From: Adiantum capillus-veneris
Lineage: Eukaryota > Streptophyta > Polypodiopsida > Polypodiales > Pteridaceae
Assembly: GCA_014529385.2 (NCBI GenBank)
Contig: CM043968.1
Span: 7,145,648-7,209,647 of the forward strand
Direction: 5' to 3'
Length of the DNA stretch: 64,000 nucleotides
The translations under genes and the position numbers were made by a program. The notes beneath the pieces were generated by a model. The model saw only the letters and a list, made by a program, of their open reading frames with translations. It did not search any database and was not told where the DNA came from. Positions 54,672-64,000 of this stretch are shown here, in pieces; positions within the stretch are counted from its first letter, which is position 1, and the number at the start of each line of letters is the position of its first letter.

Positions 54672-57600
54672 ATGATGGAGTCTCTCACTATCCTATCTTG
54701 GAACGTAAAGGGGTTGAAAACCCGTAAGAAGAATACCCTATTCTGGGAGGAAATAAAAAAGGAGAAGGCAGTCAACTGTTGGGCCATCCAGGAACACCAC
54801 TTAGATGCCCATAGCAAGAGAAAGCAAGCGCTAGGAAAGAAACTAGTATTCTATGGAGAAGGAAGTAATGGTTTCAGTGGCGTCCTCAGCATTGTGGACA
54901 GAGAATTGGAGCCGAAGCTGGTTCTAAACCACCCATCTGGCAGAACCTGGGGATTAGAATCAGATGGGAAGGGCATCCCTTCACCATTGTGAATGTGTAC
55001 GGCCCTTGCAATGCAAAAGACAGAGCTAAACTATGGATGCATCTTAGACATACTCCTATTGAAGGTGAGTGGATGTTGGTTGGCAACTTCAATATGGTAG
55101 AAAAGAGCAGGGATAGAACAGAATCCTCCAATATGCTGGCTGGCTTGGAAAGGTCTAAATGGAAAAGTCTATGTGAAAAATGGGCGATGATCGATTTATG
55201 GGAAATCGGCCCATGGAACAGCACGTCTGGGTTCACCTACACAAGCCTCCAATATGCCCGCATTGCCTCCAGGCTGGACATATGATATTGCTCACACCCA
55301 AGCTGACTGGATACCGTCGTTGATGGAGATGAAGGTAGCCCCAACAAAAAGCCTTTCGGATCACATACCTCTGCACATGCATTTTAAGAAGAATACAGGG
55401 GAGGAGCAAACCCCAAGAGGTGGGAAAAAATTGTTAGTAACAGGGATACACCTATTCAAAGACCCTCTTTTCAAGAATCTAACCAAGAAAGCACTAGGTA
55501 GGCTCAAAAAAGATGTCGACGTCAACAAACACAAGGTGTGGGACCTCTTGCTCGGAGCATTCAGAAAGCAATCAAAACCTCGCACCTCCAAATCAAGAAA
55601 GTTAGGGAGGCATACCTGCAGCATCTTACTGCGGAGGTACAGTTGCTTACCTCTAGAAAAGCCAAGGGGCTTGCTACTGAGGATGAGCACAAACGATGGA
55701 TCGAAGCCAAATCTAACCTAGCTGATGAGTAGTTAGAAGATATTAGAAAGGCAAGGCTTCTCTCTAGGGAGACTGCTCTTCAACCTGAAGCCTCTAATCA
55801 AGCGCATTTCTTTAGGGCTTTAAAAATCAAGAGGAGCCGAGGCCATGTCCGCTCGCTTGATGATGAGAAAGGGACAGCATTTCATAACCAGGATGAGATG
55901 GTTGGACTGATGCTGAGCTATCTTAGTCAAATCATTGGACGGCCAGAGACCCAGTCCCAAGAAGTGGAAGAAGCCAGAGGGTCCTTACTTCAGAGTGTCA
56001 AGAAGAAGATTCCCCACTCGGAAGCTAATTTCTTGGAAAGGGCATTTTCCAAGGACGAATGTTCACTAGCATTGCAAGCCCTTGGCAAGGAAAAGTCCCC
56101 TGGTTGGGATGGGATGACGGTGGAATTCTATAGAGAATTTTGGGACGATCTCAAGGTCCCAATCACAAGGTTGGCCAATAAAGCCATTGTCGAAGGGTCA
56201 TTGGAGATAAGTGTAAAGAGAGGGCTTATCAAACCCATCCCCAAATAGATTTGTTGTTCTCAACTGAAACACCGACGCCCTATAACGATGATGTCGGTGG
56301 CCTACAAAATTATTGCTAAAGTTGTAGCCCTCAGACTAGCCTCTTTACTAACCAAGATCATCTCTCCCCATCAGCATGGGTTCATCAAAGGAAGGTCCAT
56401 TTACGATAACATCTTGGCAGCAATGGTGGGCATCGAGTACGCAACTGTCACAAAGCAAGAGTGTGTACTGCTACAATTGAACCTGGATAAGGCTTATGAC
56501 AGAATAACATACACATATATAGAAGCTGTCATGGAAGCTTTGGGCTTTGGGCCGCACTTATGTCCGACTGGTAAGTGTACTGGGAGCTGGAAGCCAGTTA
56601 GAGCTCCTATTCAACGATAGAATTGTGGGCTCTTTTGAGGTCAAAAGGTCTCTTAAGTAGGGATGTCCTCTGGCCCCCCTGCTATTCACCATAGGATCAC
56701 ATCCTTTAATCACGAAGCTCGAAGCTAGTGCGGAACGAGGGGAGTTGCACGGCCTAGATTTGCCAGGAAACATCCAACTCCTAACAAAACGTTTTGCAGA
56801 TGATTCTCTCCTCTTCTTGAAGGTGTGCCCCCAGGTCATCAAGAAAGCTCTAGAGATTGTACAAATATTCTCAGTAGCTTCGGGTTCCCAGTGTAATACA
56901 GAGAAGTCAAGGTTGATCTCCCTATCGAAAAATGACTCATTTGACCCTTCTGACTGGTCGGGGGAGATTGTCACAAAAGAGAATATCTTCAGACATATGG
57001 GAGCCCCCTTGGGGGTGGACGTAACTCACAAGCAAAGATTTCAGTGGGTGCTAGAAAAAATCAAAACAAAAATGAGTAGGTGGGAGTATGCTCTTCTCCC
57101 ATTCCCAAGTCGGATAAAAGTGATAAATTCCTTTATGCTTCCTTATATTGCCTTCACTAGCCAGCTTCTCAAGATGGCTAAGTGTCACTGGAAAGAGTTC
57201 TTAAAACCAGTGAAAATGTTTTTATGGAAAAACAACACTAAATCCTCTAGGCCATGGCAATGGGCCCGTACCTTGGCCGGGGAATCAAGGAGGCCTGGGA
57301 ATTCTGAACCCTGTGGCCCATGCAGAAGCTTGCTGCGCCAAATTTGTTGTTTCCTTAGCTAAACAGGATCAAGTTTAAGCTATCATGATCAAAGATATGA
57401 TAGAAGCAGCTCAACTTGGTTCGAAAGGTGAAAAGTGGAGAGGGGTGGAGGTTCATGACAAGTTGTTAGCCCCGACGTGGACTACCCTAAGACTGGGGGG
57501 CAGCTCAAAAGAATTGGTAAGAAAATGCAACAGAGCAGCAGGAGTCTTAAAGTGGGGGGGGAAAACCAAATACTTCAAGAACTCCATTTTGCATTGGTCC

Positions 57601-58480
57601 CCTTGGCTTTCCAAAGTTGTAGATCCGCCACAAATTCCCTATTAGATAGAGACAGCCAGGAAGCTGAATAATAAGGGTCTGAATCGACTGGGGCACTTAT
57701 GGGCCAGTGACAACAAGAGTTGGAAAACCATTGATCTCCTGGTTACCCAGTTCCAACTGAATAGCTTGGAGGTCTTGCTGGTCCACAAAGTGAGGAAAGA
57801 GCTTGACAATATAGTGATGTCTATCTATGATTCGGGGTTTGACTGGAACGCCTGGAAATGGCCCGGAAGCAGTCTCCTAGTGAAACCCCATCCGAAAAAC
57901 ATTTACCATACAATGATGCAAAAGAAGAATTGGTCTAGCCCCCTCAACAAGATATGGAAAAAAAATGGTCGGAGGAAAGGTGGGAGCAAGTAATGGAGAA
58001 CATCTGGAAGCCAAAGGTTCCGCAACACATGAAGGTATTTTTATGGAAGGTACTTTAGGGTGCTCTACCGACAGGTGTGTAGATGCAGGAAAGAGGGATT
58101 GGGTTAGATCGATGCTTGGAGTGCAGGTTGGCTAGTGAAGATCTGGCCCACCTCTTCATGGATTGCCCAACCATCAAAGGCCTCGCAGGGAAAATATGTA
58201 AATAGGTCCAAAGAACATGGAAAATTGGTTTTTACAAGACTGATCTATTCCTTGGAGGGAAGAATTCAGGTGGTCCTGCCATCCTCATCAGCACTCAAAT
58301 CGTCAGGTACTTCTTACATAATGTTTGGCAGACAAGGAACCGCCGTGTGTTTGAAGGAGGTCTTGAGGTGGCAAGCTTCGCATACAAGAAAGCGAAGTGC
58401 TAATATGGACGCTCGGGCGCAAGCAACACTCGGAGGATTGGACTAGGACTACTTGTGCCTTGTTGTCAGCAGAGGGTATG
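54672..58480 (+). pseudogene. LINE 2 ORF2: endonuclease, reverse transcriptase, zinc-finger end
   Basis: ATG at 54,672 begins the APE-type endonuclease: LTILSWNVKGL, then WAIQEHHLD, VNVYGPCN (about 54,990), WMLVGNFNM and SDHIPLH (about 55,355). In GDFN the Asp is Asn, so the nuclease is probably inactive. After a coiled linker (55,540-55,800) the reverse transcriptase starts at about 56,060: KEKSPGWDGMTVEFYREFW, QHGFIKGRSIYDNI (56,375), LNLDKAYDRI (56,478) and RFADDSLLFL (56,788). The end domain (zf-RVT type: VPQHMKVFLWKV, CLECRLASEDLAHLF, at about 58,015-58,160) and a tail (FLHNVWQTRNRRVF, about 58,315) finish it. At least five frame changes or stops break the ORF. Confidence 0.92.
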
Positions 58481-58691
58481 CCTAGGATGGGGGAAAATCT
58501 TGGCTATCAGTAATTAAAAGATCTCAGAAGAACATGATAATGGACCTTTTGTATCAAGGATAAGGAGGCGAGTTGGTTGGGATCGATGCCGATGTAATTA
58601 TGGTCCCTGGATGATGTCATGGCTCAACACGAGCATGACAAGACATTGTAATTTTTTGGGTTGATTAATATAATTCACTCACAATTGTGAG

Positions 58692-58723
58692 TTTTTTTTT
58701 TTTTTTGATGGGGGGGGGGGGGG
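58692..58723 (+). repeat. T run plus G run at the LINE 2 3' end
   Basis: T15 (58,692-58,706), GAT, G14 (58,710-58,723), directly after CACAATTGTGAG. A LINE on this strand should end in poly(A) or another A-rich tail. Confidence 0.85.
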
Positions 58724-60404
58724 TTTGGGAACATACTCCTCAACCTAAGGCAACCCCTTTCGAAAGCAAGCCCGCTCGATTATGCCAACCCCAATTACAA
58801 CTCCTCTTGTCTATGTAAGGGATGGCTCACCCACAACAACAATGTCAAATGTCAACACCTAGTACCAAATCCTTGTTATGGCATCCTTCCCAGACATGTA
58901 GTAAACGAGGAAGAGAATCACAATTGCTCTGATACCATCTAAAGCTCTACCTAACCCACTCTTACACAGCCAAGTCATGGCCCCTATACTAAGAATATTA
59001 TGTAGCAGGCCCGTTTGCAGTAAGAAAAACTTCGGAGGGATCAAATTGACACAAGAATGGGAGTTTTGAACGATTCGTGTTACCAATGCGAATCAAGGGC
59101 CCACACACTAAGTCGTGGTTGTTCACTACATAATGTCGTCTACATTATTGATTCGGACCCGTTGTTGATTAATGAGGGAAGGTCCGTTTATACTTAGGTA
59201 AGTTGGCTAGAGATAGATGTATAGATCTATTATATTCATGTTGATGAATCTTCATCACCAAATGAGGCCATAAGAGCTTATTGTGCAGATTCATAAAGTA
59301 AACTAGATGTGTCTATCTATAATCTAGGGAGATCCCTCATCATCAAAATGCACGACGATTGGCACTTGAGTTTTGTAAACAAGTAGCTAGCTAGCAAGGA
59401 GGAGACTTCATACTAGTACATAAAGATGCCCGATCAACTTGAGCTACATGATTTGAACATGGATATTTTGCCACCCATTGTACCTCCCTTACTGCCACAT
59501 CCCTTAGGTGAGAAACTTTGACAAAATCATCCAACAAGAGATCACCTAGATAGATGTACAAGGGACTTGGTATTTTACCATTTTATATAGGTAATTTGTA
59601 GTCCAGCCTTCAAAAGATACACTATAATACTAAAAAATCATAAAATCTTGAAATTTTGAAGGGCAAGGGTACCCATCAAAGATTAACCTTGGGTGTATAG
59701 TTGGTGTGCAAAGTTACTAACTCTTTCACTAGCACTACTAAGGATGTTTTGTGTGCAGCAACCCAAGCTATTGCAAAGCAAGGACAATCGATTGGCCTTT
59801 TAAGTTCTGTCAGACTCCAATCTAGATCTTTTTGGCCTACATAAGGCCTTCTAGTAAACCAAGGAATCCTTGAGTACCATTGGACAAAGCTCAACAATTA
59901 GTGCCACATAGCAAGCTAAGGACGGCAAACCTTTCTTTACAAAGTTGTAAGAGGGGCATCAATTAAGATACCAAGTTCCGCTATGTGGAAAATCATTTAG
60001 TATGTTTAAGGCCTCAATTTGTAAAATAGTAGCAAAGCTTTTTGGATAAGTAGTTGCTCAAAATAGGAAAAGGGAGAACGTGTGCTTCATCTAAAAGTAA
60101 GGAGGAAGAGAAGGAAGAATTATCATTGGTTTCATCTCTCCTAATACAAACAAATTCAAGTATATTACTTGTTCACTAGGATTTAATAAGATGTTCCCTT
60201 CACTTTGCTAAAATAAAACAATATTGAGAAAGCGGGACATCTACTTTAACTAATTTTATAAATACCACTAATCTTGTAAACCCATAGGCTCTAACTCAGC
60301 GAAATGCTCACGTTAGAAGCTGTTGAGGGCTCACGAAGAGTTTACTTTTTGTATAGTTATAGCCTACAAAGCAATGTCGTGGATGTTGAATCCTTCCTGC
60401 ATGC
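58724..60404. other. Gene-poor spacer with a possible retroelement primer site
   Basis: At about 58,922-58,942 the minus strand reads TGGTATCAGAGCAATTGTG, which matches the tRNA-iMet primer site consensus. A minus-strand LTR relic could therefore lie to its right, but no paired LTR is seen. The rest of the stretch has no recognisable coding. The last ~100-200 bp should hold the ALMT 3' UTR. Confidence 0.35.
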
Positions 60405-61970
60405 CTACAAGGGATGAATCTGTGCTGTCGCATGCTGCACCAGGAGCTTTTCTGTCTTATAGCGCTTGAGATTAGGTCTCCTGGCCCACGAAGGCTTTGG
60501 CGCATCGGGATCCTTAAAGAGAGCCTGCTCTTCCAGCTCCTCCACAGCTCTCAGCAGGGGCTCTAGACGGGAAACGATCTCAATCAGTAAAGTCGACACT
60601 GTGGTCACCGACAAACATTCGGTGAACTCCCTGCATCGTTGCAAGCGCTCATCATCACCGATAACACTTACTGAAGTAGCTCGATTATAGTGTAAATCTG
60701 GTAGACAATACGGCGGCTGGAGGAGGGTCGCAGAGAAAAGCCGTTTAAATTGATGGGGCTGCTGCTGCTGCTGCACACTTGAATCAGTCGCATTGCCATT
60801 GATGACCTCACTACTGTCCTCTTCATTCTCTCCGCTTGTGCTTGGTGGACTATTGGGCACTTCCACCTCACTATCCCTATGATTTTCTACTGCGGAAGAT
60901 GGTGTATTGTACGTTTGGGCAACCTGATGGTTGTAAGATTCCATGGAGGCTTGCAAGTGTAAAACCGCCATATGCAAGGCACGCAGCATGCTTTGCTTCG
61001 ACCTCCGTGTCTTACGACACTCCCTGAGCCCCATTGCCAAGTCTCTCAACACTCTTACCACCTCCAAACTTATCTGCATGCATGGCTGTGAGAAAACCTG
61101 TCTCAGGGGCTCCGGAGCCTGCATGAGAAGCCCTTGCCTTAGCACAAATAGCAACATCTGAGCTTTTATAAGAGAAGAATCAAGTAGATTATTTCGAAGC
61201 TAAACCTGTATTTCTGAAAGTACGCAACCATGCAAGGCACAAACGCTGTACGCACAATGGCGTAAAATTGCACCCACTTGGATGCACTGCTGCCAAGGAT
61301 ACATGCAACCAAAACGACCGTGCCAAGGCTCCCAGCGTGCCTGGTTGGCCTGCCATCACATTGTTCTATCAGACTAATGCTCATTTTTTCACATAAGCCA
61401 AAAAAAGGCTTTAACCATTTTACTTTCTTGCTTTCTATATTGATGGAGACAAAGAGAAGATCACACATACAAGACCCTCCTCGGTTTGCTTTGACAGAAG
61501 CACTGCTCTATAGCCTTTGTAAATTGGGTCGCTGAAAGGTTCACCTTTGAAAATTTTAGATGGCGTGCGCATCGGTGCCTCTTTCTCCTTGCAAAGGAAG
61601 TATGCTTTGGTACATCCTGTCCCTCACTAAAGCAATTTCAATTGTTAGATATTAGCTTGGCTCTGAAGTGCTACAAAAGGCAGATTTGGATTCATACCTT
61701 CAATGGCTTCTGCTAAATCATCCAAATTGTTGACAATAAGATTGTGCAGGTCATCTCCAGCCCACACTGGACAAATAAACACACTCACCACCACGCAGAC
61801 TAAGCATCCAAGAAACACAGTAAGCATGCGGTCCAGTGCAAGATCCAGATTGTCAGTCCCACGGTAGCCCGACACCACCACCAAGCAGAAGGTAAGCAAA
61901 AACATGACCATGCCATAGTCATATTTGGCTTTTATTGTTGGAAAAAAGCGAGCATACGTGGTAGCCATAC
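60405..61970 (-). CDS. ALMT-family anion channel, last four exons (5' part not found)
   Basis: Membrane anion channels of the ALMT (aluminium-activated malate transporter) family carry malate or other anions across the plasma membrane or tonoplast. Minus-strand exons are 61,970-61,698, 61,616-61,471, 61,349-61,206 and 61,118-60,405. Junctions are AG/GT and phases fit throughout (2+90 codons+1; 2+48 codons; 48 codons; 237 codons plus stop). Exon one reads ARFFPTIKAKYDYG, VVVSGYR and VFICPVWAGDDLH, containing two membrane helices and the family's CPVWAG motif. Exons two and three give DPIYKGYRAVL and ARWEPWHGRF. Exon four gives APEPLRQVF, then a long cytosolic tail with a Ser/Glu-rich part, Gln-5, and TLLIEIVSRLE near the end. 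About 424 residues are visible. The first ~100-150 residues (earlier helices, WAVMTVVVVFE block) are not found; the upstream exon must donate the first base of a codon. It looks intact. Confidence 0.93.
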
Positions 61971-64000
61971 CTGTCTATCATTCAAGATGAGAGTCAGAAA
62001 CCTGTGTCTTAATTGTATGTTTAACTTTTACAGTAAGGCAGATGCTGGGGTTCAAATATAACTTAACTAATAATATACATCATACAACCATTTACATCAC
62101 CCGGAAGAGGAACAATGCATGGTCGTGAACTACTAACAAAAGCTTGTAAATTCTATGCTACCAGGGTCACAACTTCTTGCAATAGTATCCTGGAGTTCTG
62201 TATTTCATCAGACAGCAGAAAGGTAAGAATTTTTTAGTTTTGAAGAACAAAAAATCTCATAATTCAGTGAGCCAAATTGTGCACAAACCATCCAAACTGT
62301 AGGGGAACCAACAGAATTGGGGATACGAGAGGCGGCACACACAGTTGTGCATCTCAAGGTGATCAAGCAATCCTAGCAACCAAGCAGGTGGGGATATGAA
62401 CTATGGACCATAATCGAGACCTGATTCCTGCATCAGATGTCCGTAAATGACCTTATCCTCCAAAACTATGCGTGTGCACTCCTCTTAGCAAGTAAAGACC
62501 TCATTCATGCATATTTGCAAGTCAAGATCTCAATCCTGCACCAAATATGAAATGAAGGTCCCCATCCTCCACTTTGGCTCTATTATGACCCCCCATGGGC
62601 ACATGTGGATGGTCTCTTCCTTTGGGTCAGCCAGCATCTGTGACCCCAAATACTCCTAAAGAGCCAAACCTCCAATCAATAAGACCGACGCTGTAAATCA
62701 AAGTCTAAGCTCAATCTCGTATCAGCTATTAAATTCCCAATGGCACTGTTCTTCACAGGGTGATCAAGACCTCATCTCTGCACCTGATGCACACGAACTG
62801 ATTCCATCCTCCTCTGTGGCTGCAGAAGAGTCTCCTCATGTCCAGCATGCAATTGAAACTTTGTTTAGTGCTAACGAGGTTCGGATGAATCCAGGTTGAA
62901 TTTTTCAACAGGAGGCTCACGAGCATGGCCAGAAGACAGCCTACTTGCCAAGCCCAGTTTGACATGAACTCCACCAGCCACAAAGCGCTGCTAGATTTGA
63001 GTACTTCAAACCTCTGTTTCAATTTTCAGACAGTGCTCTTAACAACAAAAGTATCTCATTTGTTTTCCATTCTTGTCTGGCCGAATGCAGCAGTCCATAC
63101 ATTGGAACTTTCTTTGGCTTATTGCAGCCCTTCCAGAGACAAAATCACCTTGTTAGCTGTTATCAATTGACATCTCTCTCAGTGAGAGTTTGATCCAGCT
63201 AGTCACAACATAAATTGCCCTACCGAGAAAATTTATCATGAGTTGCCCAATAACAGCTCCAATGACCTCCTGAGCTATGGGGCTACAATGATGGCCCCGC
63301 ATGAAGATGTTCCCGGACCCATAAGGAAACACAAGGCATGAACGAAGGGAGTGAGCTAGTTAAAGGCAAGGGAGACTAAGGTTATGGCAATTAAAGCTGT
63401 GTGACCAAAGCAGCCACAAATCCGAGCTACCACATTTCATGGCCCGAAATTATGAAGTACAGGTCTTCTGCTGCACGTTCAACACCCTCGGGGAGAAAGA
63501 ATGTTATGTTTCTGTCCTGAGCCATATTGAGACGGCCAAGAACATAGACAAAACTCCTCTTCCAAGAAAGCAAGCCTCTGAAGACAATCTTAGCACGAAG
63601 CCATGGGGCATAGCATCTTTAGCAAGTTGGGTTAGGCCTTGTACAGGCACCCTCATTCAAGTCCATGTTTTAGGAAGCAAGCTAGGTCAATAGACCAAGC
63701 TACAGGTCACAGATTATAAAAAAATGTTTGGGTGCAAAGACGAGCATCTCATCTTACAAATATTAGCTCGTTTGGAACTGAACTGATAGCACATTGATAC
63801 TTCTGCAAGAAAAGCATTTGCACATTTTGCTTTTACAATCATCAGCTTAAGTTAGAAGGTCCAAGTTTAGAGCTCAGGTATGCATCAGTTTTGACATTCC
63901 TAAATGGCTGAAAAAAGATGTAGCAGAGTCTTTATTTTACAACGTATCCTTCAGTTCCATGTTTTTCAGGGTGTTTCATCTTAAACGGAGAGGAAAGTTC
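61971..64000 (-). other. Probable ALMT intron, no exon recognised
   Basis: The acceptor of the 61,970 exon (GATAGACAG) proves an intron upstream, so at least part of this stretch is intronic. I searched the minus strand for the N-terminal ALMT blocks and did not find them. Open frames of 60-90 codons here show no domain. Confidence 0.5.
62400..62835. repeat. Degenerate repeats in the presumed ALMT intron
   Basis: The phrase (A)GACCT-ATTCCTGCA-CAGATG...CATCCTCC recurs at about 62,418, 62,527 and 62,768 with variation. Unit length is about 110 bp between the first two. Confidence 0.4.

Larger units (their letters stand above)
52430..58723 (+). mobile_element. LINE 2, near full-length non-LTR retrotransposon with broken frames
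   Basis: ORF1 (52,889-54,490), a spacer with a G tract and ORF2 (54,672 to about 58,480) lie in the order expected for a plant L1-type LINE. The 3' end shares CACAATTGTGAG with LINE 1 and then has a 15-bp T run and a 14-bp G run instead of poly(A). Several stops and shifts make it inactive. Confidence 0.9.

Noticed and set aside
60405-61157. ATG at 61,157 as the start of a separate small ALMT-like gene
   Set aside because: The ATG lies in intron sequence just before the acceptor ATGCAG at 61,119-61,124; the family's (A)PE block begins exactly after it and phases match the preceding exon.
1-64000. CRISPR arrays, bacterial operons, prophage or organellar DNA
   Set aside because: Nothing supports them: repeats are LTRs, microsatellites and TE arrays, genes have introns, and coding content is plant nuclear.

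Overview
The window is nuclear DNA of a land plant, most likely a seed plant. The evidence is a spliced ALMT-type anion-channel gene with GT-AG introns, a CACTA (En/Spm) DNA transposon with a Transposase_24-type gene, plant LINEs with a DUF4283-like ORF1, chromodomain Ty3/gypsy elements, a Ty1/copia remnant and very long GA/GT microsatellites. I cannot name the species. Almost everything except the ALMT gene is transposable-element DNA in nested layers.

Layout. 1-4.4 kb: 3' end of an LTR element (family F, coiled-coil ORF, polypurine tract, LTR) split by a 2.4-kb solo LTR of family C. 4.6-15.8 kb: a plus-strand, exon-like, badly decayed stretch that may be one old multi-exon gene. It is cut by a deleted copia element (6.1-8.7 kb) and by element A (10.3-15.0 kb), which itself contains element B (11.9-14.5 kb). 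The last pieces of this stretch (10.16-10.32 and 15.0-15.8 kb) resemble an N6/N4-type DNA methyltransferase. 15.8-24.0 kb: a family C LTR followed by two copies of the same Ty3/gypsy pol fused head to head, a palindrome of about 2.4-2.5 kb per arm. 24-27.9 kb: mostly unrecognised sequence with a PPR-repeat relic, a promoter-like stretch with a short broken ORF, a minisatellite and a family C LTR scrap.

27.9-40.5 kb is the clearest nest. Ty3/gypsy element D (minus strand, 5' LTR 35,999-37,646) lies inside a third family C LTR. A 4.4-kb CACTA element (27,966-32,372) is inserted in the RNase H region of D, so the D reading frame resumes on the far side. A separate solo D LTR (38,770-40,328) sits in the same C LTR with a perfect 5-bp target duplication. 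40.5-49.6 kb: decayed minus-strand element E with a tRNA-Asp-type primer site at 47.9 kb. 49.66-52.16 kb: a 5'-truncated LINE (minus) with a perfect 14-bp target-site duplication. 52.4-58.7 kb: a near full-length LINE of the same family (plus), with broken frames and a 32-bp G tract.

60.4-62.0 kb: the one apparently intact host gene, the last four exons of an ALMT (aluminium-activated malate transporter family) gene on the minus strand. All phases and splice sites fit; the first exon or exons lie outside the part I can recognise, probably beyond 64 kb. The nesting gives a relative order: D entered family C LTR sequence, and CACTA entered D. A entered the methyltransferase-like sequence. Element B lies within the span of A, but without a clear target duplication for B the order of that pair rests on geometry alone.
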